Below are positions 21,861 through 34,130 of a stretch of DNA of 64,000 nt, piece after piece (position 1 is the first letter of the stretch; the number at the start of each line of letters is the position of its first letter). The stretch lies in contig CM055098.1 in the NCBI GenBank assembly GCA_029204225.1, forward strand, positions 6,547,746 through 6,611,745, written 5' to 3'. The stretch is from Diphasiastrum complanatum (lineage: Eukaryota; Streptophyta; Lycopodiopsida; Lycopodiales; Lycopodiaceae). Made by a program: the position numbers and the translations under genes. Below the pieces are notes generated by a model that saw nothing but the letters and a program-made list of their open reading frames with translations, had not been told where the DNA came from and made no database searches.

Positions 21861-23177
21861 TTTTGACAGAAAAGACACAAGAAACAAAATTGTTCGCGAA
21901 CAATTTTGCGACACACGACACGAAATTGTTTCTCGACACAAAATCATTCTTGCTCCATGAACGACCAAGAAGATCAGCCAAGTACCAAGGGGTACAAATA
22001 TTTGATCAGATATCATGACATCAGCAGAAGTACTCTAGATCGTGGCTAATCTGCCACTCTTGTCATTCGTGATTAGTAGTAGATGATTAATCTTTCTGAT
22101 CTGGAAGTTACATGACGCGACACGAAAAAGTTTGCGAGCTATATACTTTCTGCTTGATGCATAATATAGAAGACGAAATATACAGAATACATGTCCGCCT
22201 GTGAGCGAGACAATTTTGTAAGAACATCAACAGATCCAAAAGTCCGCTAGTAAGCGAGACATTATTCATGAGAGAACTGTATTTCTCTCACGCCAATGCA
22301 TTGTGTGGATCTGACGCACAGTGCTTGAAATCAGAAAATCAATAAATAATATTGTAGCTGTTATGCTGAATGATTGTATGATCTCGAATGAATGTTTGTT
22401 TGTTATTATTTGTGTATTTGATTCACTTGTTTATTCAATTCTGCACATTGGTTTGATTTTGTTGAATGCTACATTAATTTGTTAACGTAGATCAGCAGTG
22501 TCTGTCTACACTATGAAGGATTATAGGAATGATATAGCCGGCAGTGACCAACAATCATATCTGAATTTCTGACAAACTGATTTTGTTCGCGAATGCAATG
22601 TAGGAAGGAAAATGTAGGGTAACTTTATGCATAAAAAAGGTTTTAAAGTTCTGTTTTTTGTCATTTTGAAGTTCTAATTTTCAAACCTGTAAATCTGAAA
22701 AACAGATTTGAAAAGTGAAGTTTTCATAGATTTTCATTAGTTTTCCATTTCTAGTCACTAGTTTTATGGATTTGAAGAACTAGGAAAGTGAGAAATGTGA
22801 ACATTTGTGTTGAATTTGAAATGACAAATGGGAATGGAATGGGAATGGGAACTTTATGTAAACATTAGCTTGAAGTAGTTAATTGAAGTTTACATAAAGA
22901 TAAGTTTTGATTTTTGCTTTGGATTGAGGCAAAAGTAGAAAATTGCTTGGTGTAGTTTTCTCTTAAGCTTGGCTTGGATTGAGCTTACAAACAATAAGTA
23001 TTGAATGAGTAGAAGTAGATGCTTTTATTTGCATTGAATTATGTAAGAATTGTTGCATTTATATCATTCTAATTAGAATTACTCGTTGTTGTATTTTCAT
23101 AGTAGGAAAACACACAAGCAACTCCAATAGGTTAAACCAATGAAAACCCATCATTAGATCTATCAAACCCATCCAAT
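21861..23177. other. LTR-like and leader sequence, boundaries unclear
   Basis: The first part probably contains the 3' LTR of the copia pol above, including a perfect 24-bp palindrome (21885-21908). The latter part (about 22500-23170) leads into the gypsy gag and may include its LTR or leader. No second LTR copy was found to fix ends. Confidence 0.4.
21885..21908. repeat. perfect 24-bp palindrome
   Basis: The half-site CAAAATTGTTCG is followed at once by its reverse complement. The centre TTCGCGAA and the arms resemble the CGCGAACAATT words repeated at 40819-40984. Confidence 0.85.
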
Positions 23178-23543
23178 GTGGCACAAGCTCTTGAACTTTT
23201 ATACCAACAAATTCAAGCCACTAATAAAAAGCTTCTTGAAACTAATCGAAGGAACCAAGACTTAGAATCGGGGTTAGCCAACCAAAAAAAGCATGTAGTT
23301 CCACCTCTCGTAAAATTGTTTAAGGGGGAAAAGAAAGATAGGAACTTGCAAGTGGTAAGTTCATGGCTTAATGTTTGGAACAAATACTTTGGAATGGACC
23401 AATTCCCTAAATGTGAAAGTTGTCCACTGTAACTGTGTTCCTTGAAGGAAGAGCCTTAGTATGGTGGGATGACCTAGTTGCAAAAGACAATCAACCTTGT
23501 ACATGGGATGATTTTTGTAGAGTTCTTGGGGAATACTTCCTAC

Positions 23544-24321
23544 TATGAAAAATGCAAAAATAAGCTTGGTAGAGGCCAAAATTCTTGTATATAGATAAAC
23601 ACACATGTGTGGAGCCTGTTCCCATGTGTGAAAATAGTGTACTTGTCATGTACCATAATCATATAGGTTGTACATATGATTTAATTCAAGTTCTAGTGGC
23701 TAAAAAAATGCCAAAAACTAGGACATATGACACATGGCATCAATCTATTGATTGCATGAGCCACTTCCTTTGTTTAGGTGTCATATCACATGTGTAGAGG
23801 ACAACTCACATGTGTGGAATAAGCTGAAGTAGGCGAATTTTGACTTCTAGAAGATTTCCAAGTAGATCTCCATATAGAAGGAAAATGGACCAAAAATGCT
23901 CAAAATAGAAGGTTTTGTCCAAGTGTCAGTTTTGCATGATGAATCATCATATGACAAAGCACCTTCACACATGTGGGATAAGAGGGATGATCAGTACCAC
24001 GAGCTCTCACTTATTGTATATATAGAGCCACATTTGGCCATAATCATTGTGCACCAATCTTGGTTTTGGAAGCAATTTTGAGTGATTCTCTCCATTTGTC
24101 TACATTTGTTTTGATTGTTTTGAGGTGCTATCAATGTGTACTTGATATTCAGGTTGGAGTCCATACTCAGACAGGGTTTCACACGTGGGAAACCAGAAAG
24201 TACACCTACCTTCAATTAATGATTGTTCTTGTGAGGATTTTGTTTCAAGTAATCTGACAACCAATCCCTCTTGAGGATCAGATTAGGATCCACTCTTGGT
24301 CCTTTTTGTACTTTTTGCACA
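23544..24321 (+). mobile_element. solo LTR inserted in gypsy gag
   Basis: A 778-bp insert lies between CCTAC (23539-23543) and CCTAC (24322-24326). The gag reading frame is continuous across the site if the insert and one CCTAC are left out, which fixes both ends exactly. It starts TATGAAAAATG and ends TTTTTGCACA. It contains a TATATATAGAGC promoter-like box (about 24017-24028) and ACACATGTGTGG and CACACGTGGG words like those in copia LTRs. It has no coding capacity. A solo LTR left by LTR-LTR recombination is the best reading, although the first two bases TA are unusual. Confidence 0.72.
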
Positions 24322-26200
24322 CCTACCACTATTAGATGACTATGAACACTTTCAAAAGTTGAGTCATTTAACAATGAATAAAAGTTTGGAACAAGATTTT
24401 CATGAATACTTGAATCCACTTTATAGTGACATTCCACCAAAGGTACAAATGTTAATGTTTATTGATGGGTTACCAAAAGATTACCAAGTGGATGTTCGTA
24501 GGAACCATCCAAAAACCCTAGAGGATGCTGCTATTAGGGTTGCAAAGTATTTTGATGACACAGCTAAGCCATCTAGGGGTCACCAGCCTAATGAGCCAAA
24601 GAAAGGTTTGCATTTCAAGAGGAAGGATATGGAAGCTGTTAATGAAACACATCCCAATTCCAACAATCCTAAGAAAACCAAGAAAAACTTTAAAAACCAT
24701 CAGGGTGGCAAAGATATAGCTGAAGCTCGTAAGAAGAACATGTGCTTCAAGTGCAATGGCGAGGGTCACCTTGCACAAAATTGCGTAAAAAAAACAGCTT
24801 CTACCTCAGGTAATCTATTTCGAAGTAATGAGATGGATGTATGTTTTCTTAGTTCTTTAGTTTTTGGACCTAATGACCTTATTTGCATTAAAGGTAAAGT
24901 TAAAGATCAAGTTGTTAATGTCCTTTTTGACACAAGATCCACTCATAACTTTATTGATGTAAATCTGATTTGAAGACGCTAAACCCTCCTACCCGAAAAA
25001 GTGAGAAAAAGTATTGTGTGACAATGGCATCGGGAAGCAATTCCGAGTTTATGGATTATGTTGTTCATGATGTAGAGTTACACATACATGATTACTCTGA
25101 AAAACTAGAATTTCATGTTGTTGTATTAGCTAATGTAGATATTGTTCTCGGGCAACAATGGCATTTTGATAAGAATAAGTCATTGAGAATTGATTTTGTT
25201 GAAAAATCTTTATCTTTTATGCATGAGAATTCTTTGATTAAGATCAAGGCTAGTTTAAGTGTTAACACTAAAAATGTTAATCCTTATTCTAAACAGAAAC
25301 TTAATTCAATAATGAAGATTTCTTATTTTAAAGTTTATTTATGAGATGGGTATTCATGAGAGAGTCTTTTCCAGGAGAATCAACATGGATTTCATCACTC
25401 TTGCCTTCAGAACGTGGCAGGAAGAGAAATCCAATAGTGATTTCATTTGTTACAATAATAAAAAAACCTTAGCATAAATGCCATGAGTATACCCAGTGAG
25501 AACACTACAGAGTTTGAAGCCTATAATGAACTTAGGCAGGAATTCAATGATGTTTTTTTAGACCTTCCTGTAGGTTTACCACCTGAATGGACAGTTGATC
25601 ATAAAATCGACTTATACCTGCTTCAATTCCGATCGCACAGCGTCCTTATCGGATGAGTGCATCGGAAGAGGCTAAGCTAAGTAGGCATTTACATGCATAC
25701 TTGAAGAAGGGTGGGTACAACCTAGTAAGTCTCCTTGGGCATCACCAGTGGTTCTGGTTGCCAAGAAGGAGACTATACGATTTTGCTTTGATTATAAGAA
25801 ATTGAACAAGGTAACCGTTAGAAATAGATATCCACTACCGCGGATAGATGACCTAATAAATTATCTTGGTGGTGCTAAGTACTTTACCAAGATAGATCTA
25901 AGATCGGGATACCATCAGATACGCATTAGGGCTGAAGATATACTAAAAATGGGTTTTCAAACTCTCTTTGGACATTACGAAATTCTGGTGTTGCCTTTTG
26001 GTCTAACCAATGCTCTGACAACTTTCCACCATATGATGAACGATTTGTTCAGGCCATATTTGGGAAGATTCGTAGTGGTATTCTTAGATGATATCCTAGT
26101 GTTTAGTAAGACTTTGGCGGAACATAAAGAGCATTTTAGGATTGTCCTAGACATCCTAAGAAGGGAGAAGCTCTTTGCCAAAGAGTCTAAGTGTGATTTT

Positions 26201-27150
26201 TGTTAGCTGATATTTTTGCACGAAGAATCAGACTATTTTTAGAGCGATTTTCACGATTTTGTAAAAAACCGGCATGTAAAACCGAATATTAATAGTAAAA
26301 TCGGCACAAAGTTGCCTATATTTAGGGGTCTCAGCCCGTCCAAAATGTGGCTAGAGAGAATTTTGAAGCCTTAGAATTGGCTCATAAAATATTTTATGGC
26401 CTTAGAATTGGCCCGCTTATGCGAATTGTAATAGTCGATGACGCCCTGCAAATTTTCAAATGTACTACGACTTTTTACTAATATCAAACCGAAGTATTGT
26501 ATTTCAAGTTGCTGCTAGAGGAAGAGGGGGCTCAGTCACCACAATTGCGGAATGGCGAGACAAAAAATTCAAAAGCAAGCAAAAAATGTCCACAAAGTGT
26601 GACAACAAACAAGGGCCAATATCAAGAAAAGGGAAAGATGGCTTTAGACCACATGATCAAGTGGCTAAGGGCTATGGAAAATAGCCATGAGGCATTCTAA
26701 TAGCCAAAAGACCAACAATCAAGAGGAAGAAAGAGTTGGGAAACAACTAGCACCATTTAAGAGGCTAACTCTTGTGGAAAAGGAGCCAAGCAATTAATAC
26801 AAAAGGAAGAAGAGTAGCATTTATGATTGGGGGATTTGATACACAGATCCCAAAAGCCCAAATACAATTGAGCATGAGGGTTTTTTTTTTTTTTTTGCCA
26901 CATGGGTAAAAAGGCCAAATCACTTTTAATGCAAGAGAAGGCCTTACTTGTGGATTTGGGAGTTCAAGCATTGAGAGACCCCATATCAAGAAAACTAATA
27001 GGCATGAGAGATACTTTTACATAGGCACATGCTAAAAGATTAAATCAGCATTCAATGCCTTAGAAGAGACTGCTGAAAGGATGAGAAAAGAAAAAAGAAA
27101 AGCAAAATGGCAAAATGAAAAACAGGGTGGGCCTCAGCTCCATAAAAGGA
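26201..27150 (+). repeat. truncated LTR copy of the long-LTR element
   Basis: Starts TGTTAGCTGATATTTTTGC and matches the copy at 27222 up to the CCATAAAAGGA near 27150, with indels. It lacks the last 0.9 kb of that copy. Confidence 0.8.
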
Positions 27151-27221
27151 TATGAGATTCATTACCAGGAGCATTCTGAGTTTGTCCGTGTGGGGACCAC
27201 ACTCCCCAATGAAGTTGCCAA

Positions 27222-29230
27222 TGTTAGCTGATATTTTTGCACGAAAAATTGGGCTACTTTTAGAGCGATTTTCACGATTTTGTAAAAATTGGCATGTAAA
27301 ACCCGGATATTAATAGTAAAATCGGCACAAAGTTGCCTATAATCAGGGGTCCCAGCCCGCCCAAAATGTGGCTAGAGAGAATTTTGAGGCCTTAGAATTG
27401 GCCCAAAAAATATTTTACGCCCTTAGAATTGGCCCGCTTATGCGAATTGTAATAGCCGGCGACGCCGTGCAAATTTTCAAATGTACTATGACTTTTTACT
27501 AATATAAAATTGAAATATTGTGTTTCAGGTTGCTGCTTAGTAGGAAGAGGGGGCTAGTCACCACAATTGCGGAATGGCGAGACAAAAAATCCAAAAGCAA
27601 GCAAAAAGGGTCCACAAAGTGTGAGAACAAACAAGGGCCAATATCAAGAAAAGGGAAAGTTGGCTTTAGACCACATGATCAAGTGGCTAAGGGCTAAGGA
27701 AAATAGCCATGAGGCATTCTAATAGCCACATGGGGAAAAAGGCCAAATCAACAATTAATGCCAAAGGGGGCCTAACCCCATAACTTGAGCAACAATCAAG
27801 AGGAAGAAAGGGTTGGGAAACAACTAGCACCATTTAAGAGGCTAACCAATGGGGTTGGCTCACTTGGTTAGCTCGACATCCAAAGTTTCTTTGGTCTTGG
27901 GTTCGAGCCTCCCCTTGGAAACCAAGAAGCATTTAAGAGGCTAACTCTTGTGCAAAAGGAGCCAAGCCATTAATACAAAAGTAAGAAGAGGAGCATTTAT
28001 GATTGGGGGATTTGATACGCAAAGATCCCAAAAGCCCAAATACAATTGAGCATGAGGGTTTTGTTGCTTTTTTTTTTGCCACATGGGCAAAAAGGCCAAA
28101 TCACTTTTAATGCAAGAGAAGGCCTTACTTGTGGATTTGGGAGTTCAAGCATTGAGAGACCTCATATCAAGAAAACTAATAAGCATGAGGGATACTTTTA
28201 CATAGGCACATGCTGAAAGGTTAAATCAGCATTCAATGCCTTAGAAGAGACTGCTGAAAGGCTGAGAAAAGAAAAAAAAAAAGCAAAATGGAAAAATGAA
28301 AAATAGGTTGGGCCTCAGTTCCATAAAAGGAGGAGGATGTGATGCATGGAGGAGGATGAGTTTTTGTGAAGATTATGAGTTTTTACTCTACATGTTGGAT
28401 TTTCCCAGGCTGAACATTGTCAATTGATTCATTAAGCTTCTGGTTAAGAATGGTGTCTCCTACTGACTTGCTAAAGATATGTGTCTATTCTGACCATAAG
28501 AGAGGGGAGTTGTTGTTTTACATTTTTGCAGTGCTTCATAATGTGTTCTCAATCATATTTTAGAACTGTAATAGCATTTGCTCTCTCATGAAGCTCTTCT
28601 AAGCCCGAGCCTTACTCAAAAACATATGATCTCGAGCTCATCTTTGGTTCTAAAAAATGTATTGAGCATGTTTATGGTAGCTGCATCTTCCAACGTAACT
28701 TCATGACCACCCTCACCATACAATTACAACTAGACTCCTCAATAGACTGCCCATGACTAGTACAACATTTGGTGATCTACCCATACCAGGAGATTTCTGT
28801 CAGGTGGTGCGACAAGGAGTGGCCTACTATTACTTTTATAGCCCTCATGTCCAGCGGTTTCTTATCCCAGGTGATCGATTGTTCCGAATTAGGCATAGAG
28901 GTGATAAAAGAACCGTATGTGTGTATGAGCTAGAGACAGCCTAAATTGGGTATGTGTAGGCCGAACAAATACCTGCTACACTAAACAAGTAAGAACCCAT
29001 CAGCCTCCCCCTCCAACTACTACTAATGAGGACCTAACAACAATTCTCAGATGTATTACCCCTCTAAGAGCCTGGAAAACTTTCATTGATCCAAAAGTAC
29101 GGGGTAACTGTGGGACCCTTAGGATTGGAAGTGGCCAAACCTAATTACTCACGTAAGGACAATGTGGGTCCTTTCCCTGTAGGGCTTTCTGGCTGGACCA
29201 ACCGCCCGTCAGGAATTTTTTACCCTAACA
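27222..29230 (+). repeat. full LTR copy of the long-LTR element
   Basis: About 2 kb from TGTTAG to CTAACA. Relative to the first copy it has extra sequence near 27730-27780 and the SINE at 27847-27929. A 63-codon frame at 28753-28944 is not recognised and is probably chance. Confidence 0.7.
27847..27929 (+). mobile_element. mini-SINE (tRNA-derived, 83 bp)
   Basis: An 83-bp insert is flanked by the 16-bp direct repeat CATTTAAGAGGCTAAC (27831-27846 and 27930-27945). The sister LTR copy lacks the insert and has the target once. The insert has an A-box-like TGGCTCACTTGGTTAGC (27856-27872) and a perfect B box GGTTCGAGCC (27900-27909) at tRNA spacing. GGGG (27851-27854) can pair with CCCC (27911-27914) as an acceptor stem. 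There is no poly(A) tail; the 3' end is TTGGAAACCAAGAAG. Confidence 0.78.
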
Positions 29231-30483
29231 ACTTTTTTCCTAAGGAATTGTCCTACTTGGGGCATAAGATTTCCAAATGAGGAGTGGAGATTGAGACCAA
29301 TCGTATCTAGAGGATTGTTGAATGGCCTATTTTTACCATAGTTCGTAAAATCAAGTCTTTCTTGGGGTATTATTTGTATGGAGCCAGATTTGAGGTTTTG
29401 ATGGATCATCATACTCTTTGATATTTCTGTGATGCTACAGATTTAAAGGGAAGGCAAGCTAGATGGGCTGAGCTGATGCAAATCTTGACTTTTCTATACG
29501 TTATTTTAAAGGAATTCAAAATACTCTAGCAAATGCTTTGAGTCGTTTACCAGTTATTAATCAATTATGCTTTATTGTTATAGAACCGGGGTTGTTTCAG
29601 TCTCTCCAAGGACTATATGAGTCCGATTCCTGGAGTCGTTTCAGGTATGCAAGATTCCTCGAATCAGGGAAAGACTGAAATGGAGTTTTCTATTCGAAAC
29701 ATGATTTTGTTTCGTAAAGGCAAGGTGTGTGTACTAGAGAATGACACAGTAAGGGCCCAAATCTTGCATGAGTGTCATGATAGTCCATGCGCAGGACATC
29801 CGGGTATAAAAAGAACACTTGACTTAGTTCGACGACAATTTTGGTGCCCTAAGATGAAAAGTCAAGTAGAGGCCTATGTACTTGAATGTGCTAAGTGCCA
29901 GTTAAATAAACAGAGAGGCTAAAAGTTAGTGGCCTATTACATCCTTTAGATATTTCTACCAGAAAGTCAAAAAATATATCTATGGATTTTGTGGTCGGGC
30001 TTCCACGTACAGGGAGGGGCCACGATTTGGTTTGGGCCATTGTTGACAGACTTACGAAGTTTGCTCAATTTATCCCAACAAAAACTACAATTAAAGCTCC
30101 GAAACTAGCTCAATTGTTTGTTGAGAAGCTTTTTTGATTGTATGAGCTGCCTTGCGATATTGTCAGTGATCGTGACCCAAAATTCACTGGGAATTTTTGG
30201 CAAGCAGTATTTGAAAAGTTGGAAACGACTTTAAGTATGAGTTCTGTAGATCATCCGAAATCAGACGGTCAAACAAAAAGGACCAATCAGAAGATGGAGG
30301 ATATGTTGTGAGCATATGTGGGCATCTTAGAGTTGGGTATTCTAGCTTGAATCTGGGGAGCATCTTGGAGCTTGCAGGTTACTTGGAGGACCTCTGGAGG
30401 CACTACCTTTGGATTTGGAGGACTTCATGACTTCATTTGTAAAAACTTGTACTAGACCTGACTTGGCCTTCCCTATCTAAGCA

Positions 30484-31101
30484 TTGAGCCAATTCTTCTC
30501 CAACTCTAGCATGGCACATTGGCAAATGGCAAAAAGAATTCTGCAATATCTGAAAGGCACCCAAAGTATGAGATTGACCTACAAAGCAAAAAAAGAAGAA
30601 AAAGGATTCGAGCTGCAACACTACAGTGATGCAAGCTGGGCAAGTTGCAAAGATGACAACAAATTCGTAACAAGAGAATGTTCGATAGCATGCAGAGCAG
30701 CAATCAGTTGGATATGCAAGAAATAAATATTAGTGGCTCAATCCTCATGCGAAGCTAAATATGTTCCAGTTTTGAAAATGACGAATGAGATAATATGGTT
30801 GTAGATGATGCTGGAGGCAATTGACATACAACAAAGAGAACCATGCACGATGATGTTACATTCTCAGAGTGTCATATATCTATCCCAGGATCCAGTTTTT
30901 CATTCAAAGACCAATCACATACCTTTGAAGTACCATTACATTCAAGACCCGATCTCGAAAGGAGAGTTGAATGTCCACTATATAAAATCCAAAAATATGG
31001 TTGTAGATTTGATCACGAAGCTGCTTGACAGACCACTCTTCACAAAACAAAGAAAGGCAATGGGACTGGACATACACAAAGGTTACAATGTTCAAGAGGG
31101 A
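30484..31101 (+). pseudogene. copia RNase H fragment
   Basis: LSQFFSNSSMAHWQMAKRIL, ELQHYSDASWASCKDD, then a TAA (30724-30726) and shifted frames with SQSVIYLSQDPVFHSKTNHI and LKYHYIQDPISKGELNVHYI. It starts abruptly after the gypsy integrase (gap 30310-30480 unassigned). A purine tract (AAGAGGGAG, 31094-31102) and a TG follow, so it is the 3' end of a copia. Confidence 0.8.
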
Positions 31102-31102
31102 G

Positions 31103-31770
31103 TGTTCGAAATGGTGAACTCTTGCAACCTTGCTGAAGAGATCCCAAATGACGAAGATGTCCCGAAGGACGAAAACATCTCGAAGGTCAAAGACACTCCG
31201 AAGTCTGAAGGTTGAATGAAGATGAAGACAAAGTGAAGACCGAAGACCAAAGTCAAAGTGCTCGACACTTGCCTCTGCAACCAAATGCCCAAGGTACCCG
31301 AAGTACTTCAGATGCTTCGGCCAAACCCAAAAGTAGGATGAGTCGAGCTAGTAGTTAGCAGCTCGACGAGCGTGGAGTACTATGCTATCACGTTCAGCCG
31401 CCAAAGACAACGTTATCAGAGGGTAGTTAACTAATGATTAGCAGTAAATTTGTCTTGTAAATTGTTGCTAAATTATCTTGAAATTTCTCCAGATGGGATA
31501 AGTACATGATAGAACGATAGAGAAAAAAGAGTGAGAATCGCAAAAGTAGAGAGCAGTGTTAGCGTTCTGTTAGCATTATCAACTATGCATGAAAGTCTGC
31601 CAACAAGCAAAACATAGCAACTTTTGTAAGAGGAGCGACGGGCCGCCAACGTACGTGACACTAATCGACTCACTCGAAACAAAAGAAAAATACAAAATAC
31701 AAAATGCTCTCAACTCTTTCATCTCTGATTGTCGTCTCATTTTTGTTGATTGAATGATTTGAAGTCTATG
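31103..31770 (+). repeat. 3' LTR of the copia RNase H fragment (right end approximate)
   Basis: Starts TGTTCGAAATGG right after the purine tract. The first 200 bp are rich in CCGAAG-type words. The right edge is not fixed because no partner LTR is present. Confidence 0.5.
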
Positions 31771-31778
31771 ATCTATAG

Positions 31779-32141
31779 TCATTTCTTAGGATCCTGCAAA
31801 ATTTTGCATGCTAGCCCAAGTTGCAACACACCAAGGAGCAAAACAGAACAACTACCCCCAAACGATCGAAAATCTACAGTTATCACCTCCAATGACTTGT
31901 AGTTGAGATGTCCCATTCTCTTGTGCCACACCTCTTGCATTGACTTTTGCTCTTTTGCCATGCATACAAGTTGGTTAGCAACAACACAAGAATCAAGTTT
32001 GAACAACTTCAATTCATTTTCTCTTTTGATCAAACAAGCATCACCACCAAACTCCACCTTAAATCCCTTATCAAGTAATTGACTCACACTAAGAAGATTC
32101 TTAGTATTGGAAGGAATGAACAAAACATCTCTCAAATTCAC
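31779..32141 (-). pseudogene. copia protease-integrase fragment, minus strand
   Basis: Reads LRDVLFIPSNTKNLLSVSQL, GDACLIKRENELKLFKLDSC and QEVWHKRMGHLNYKSLEV, the protease end and integrase finger of a copia close to elements 2 and 3. It ends abruptly in unrelated sequence on both sides. Confidence 0.8.
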
Positions 32142-32154
32142 ATTATTATTAGTA

Positions 32155-32662
32155 ATTCTAAATTAAACGCAACTCCTGATAAGTAGTAAGCGCAATAACA
32201 ATCCCTAATCAACTCTAAAAAATTGAGCTAGAATGCTCAAGAGTGTTCAAGCTCACAGGCTTGAGAGAGAGAACACTAACTCTTCAATACTTGATGATTG
32301 ATCTTCATGCTTCAAAGCCTGTGATGTAGGAATATGAACAACTATTTATACTAAGCAATTAGGTCGCCAAATGCGTCATCTAGTTGGATGTGATGTGCTA
32401 GCATCCATCCAGTTAGAACTTCTCAAATATTACTGGCTGATGAATTAATGCAAGTTGGTGGCTTTGGTCGTAAACAATCTGTTTGATCACCGAAGTGAGA
32501 GAAAATCCCAAAAGAAGAAAATCCCAAAAATGATGACGCTGTGAGCCGTTTCTGAGTAGTTATGCAGACTATGTAAAAACACGAAGAAATCTATAGGTCT
32601 GGATAAAAGTTGGACGAAGATTAAAATGTCGTCTAGTTGATTAGTAGGAGAATAATCCAGCA
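32155..32662 (-). repeat. LTR of a minus-strand copia (far end approximate)
   Basis: On the minus strand, TGCTGGATTATTC follows the purine tract AACGGGGAG. The other end is placed only roughly, next to the fragment at 31779-32141. Confidence 0.5.
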
Positions 32663-33065
32663 CTCCCCGTTAATCTAAATCCATGAATGCCTTGACCTTT
32701 AAACTTAGTTTTGAAGAGAACTATATGTGTGTATCCAAGCTTAATGCTTTATTAAAAATATCTGTTGTCATATCTTGCATTCGACAGTACTACAATCTGA
32801 CCTCTTTGTCGAGAACTTTGCTTCTGACATAATGATACTTGAGTTCAATGTGCTTACTCCTAGAATGAAATCTAGGGTTGGCTGACAAGGCAATGGCACT
32901 TTGATTATCACAAAATAGTAATGTCGGAGCACATTGATTCAGACTGATATTTGAAAGTAAGTTTCTCAAACAAATTGCTTTCTTTGTAGCTTGTGAGGCG
33001 GCGATATATTTTGATTTTGTTGAAGATAGAGCTATCGAAGATTGCTTGTGACTGTTCTAGGAAAT
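32663..33065 (-). pseudogene. copia RNase H 3' fragment, minus strand
   Basis: The minus strand reads SIALSSTKSKYIAASQATKK, then CDNQSAIALSANPRFHSRSK and HIELKYHYVR, the end of copia RNase H, with one stop near 32795. The purine tract at 32663-32672 lies between it and the LTR. The 5' side is cut off near 33065. Confidence 0.75.
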
Positions 33066-33502
33066 GGGATCATTGTTGAGGAAGAATGTAAAACCAAAAC
33101 CCGAGTGGACACTTTTTGAATTGACTACATTACATGCATGATTCAAAATTTACAGTTTTTTGTAGACAATCAAAGATAGAATTGGATAAGACAAGTTTGT
33201 GATGTCATAACCGTATCATTTCACACAAAAATGTTGTGTTTGAGTTGAATGTCTATTTCTAGAGTGTTTTTCATTCATTTGAAACTCATGGAAAAATTTG
33301 ACATCTGACTAGTAAGTGCTTCATCAGGAGATAGAGGCTAGATCCAAATTCAAAGTGATTGATTTTCTGGTGTGATCTAGATCTCACATTTTTAGTTGCA
33401 ATTTTTCAATAGGTTGGATCAACATCCAAGTTAGATCCTAGATTGAAATAGTAACAACAATTCAATTCCATTTTGTACAATTTACAAGGAGTCTTCACAT
33501 TC
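33066..33502 (+). other. probable leader of the next gag fragment
   Basis: AT-rich, without frames. Its position in front of a gag start suggests a copia leader. No LTR or PBS could be fixed. Confidence 0.4.
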
Positions 33503-34067
33503 ATGGCATCTATAGAAGGTTTTTTCTTAGAGGCTAGTGAGAGACTAGATACTTCCAAGTATTTAGTTTAATAGAATAGAATAGAATCTTTGTTGGTTTT
33601 TTATGGTGTAATGGACATAGTATTAGAAATTGAAGTTGAACCCAAAGCTTGTGATGAGGCTCAAAGGTTCAAGAGGAGATCAAGGAGTGCTCTTTATATT
33701 ATTAAAATGAACATCTCTGATGAGATGTTGAGAGAAATAAGTTCTGCAACTTGGCCAAGCAGGCTTGGGAAACCCTTAAGAACATTTTTGAAGCAACTCT
33801 TAAAAATCAAATCTTTTCTAGTTGTCAAAGAGTTGAAGAAAGTGCTTCAAGTTTTGTAATGAGAGTTAAAGATCTTCACAGAGAGATAGCATGCATAGGA
33901 GATACTCTAGAGAACAATGAACTTGTTCAAGTAGTCCTTAATGGACTTAGAGAAGAGTATACAAATCTTGTGCAAACTTATGCTATCATGGAGGAGCTAC
34001 CAACTTCGGAGGCTCTTCATGATGTTCTTATTGCTGAAGAAAGCAGGCAAAGAACAAGCTATTGAAG
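33503..34067 (+). pseudogene. family A copia gag fragment
   Basis: The ATG at 33503 gives MASIEGFFLEASERLDTSKY, then two stops, then an open stretch with MDIVLEIEVEPKACDEAQRF and IIKMNISDEMLREI. A shift near 33760 leads to ASSFVMRVKDLHREIACIGD and LVQVVLNGLREEYTNLVQTY. It resembles gag of element 1 throughout and ends before the zinc knuckle. The next copia (34148) begins 80 bp later. Confidence 0.8.
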
Positions 34068-34130
34068 ATCAACACACTTTCAAGGAAGGATGGTGGTTGT
34101 AGAACACCTAATCAGACAGATCTTAATTCT

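Larger units (their letters stand above)
26201..29230 (+). mobile_element. long-LTR element inserted in gypsy RT
   Basis: The insert begins TGTTAG and ends CTAACA, perfect 6-bp inverted termini. It is flanked by ATTTT (26196-26200) and ACTTT (29231-29235), a TSD with one mismatch. The gypsy RT frame continues across the site if the insert is removed. It consists of a truncated LTR (26201 to about 27150), about 70 bp of other sequence, and a second, longer copy (27222-29230). No gag or pol is present. It is non-autonomous or a recombination remnant. Confidence 0.75.
23178..30310 (+). pseudogene. Ty3/gypsy gag-pol, decayed and twice interrupted
   Basis: Gag (LVWWDDLVAKDNQP, then LSHLTMNKSLEQDFHEYL), the zinc knuckle CFKCNGEGHLAQNC (about 24740-24785) and a protease reading LFDTRSTHNFID, where Arg replaces Gly of the DTG triad. 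RT runs to 26200 ([30 protein letters not shown] near 26080) and resumes at 29231 with KELSYLGHKISK. RNase H is fragmentary. Integrase has the HHCC finger (HECHDSPCAGHPGIKRT, CAKCQLNK; about 29765-29915), SMDFVVGLP, SDRDPKF and DGQTKRTN, where Lys replaces the catalytic Glu. The order RT-RNase H-integrase marks Ty3/gypsy. Many stops. Insertions at 23544-24321 and 26201-29230 split it. LTRs not located. Confidence 0.85.

Noticed and set aside
28753-28944. 63-codon frame in the long LTR
   Set aside because: Short, unrecognised and absent from the sister LTR copy. Treated as chance.
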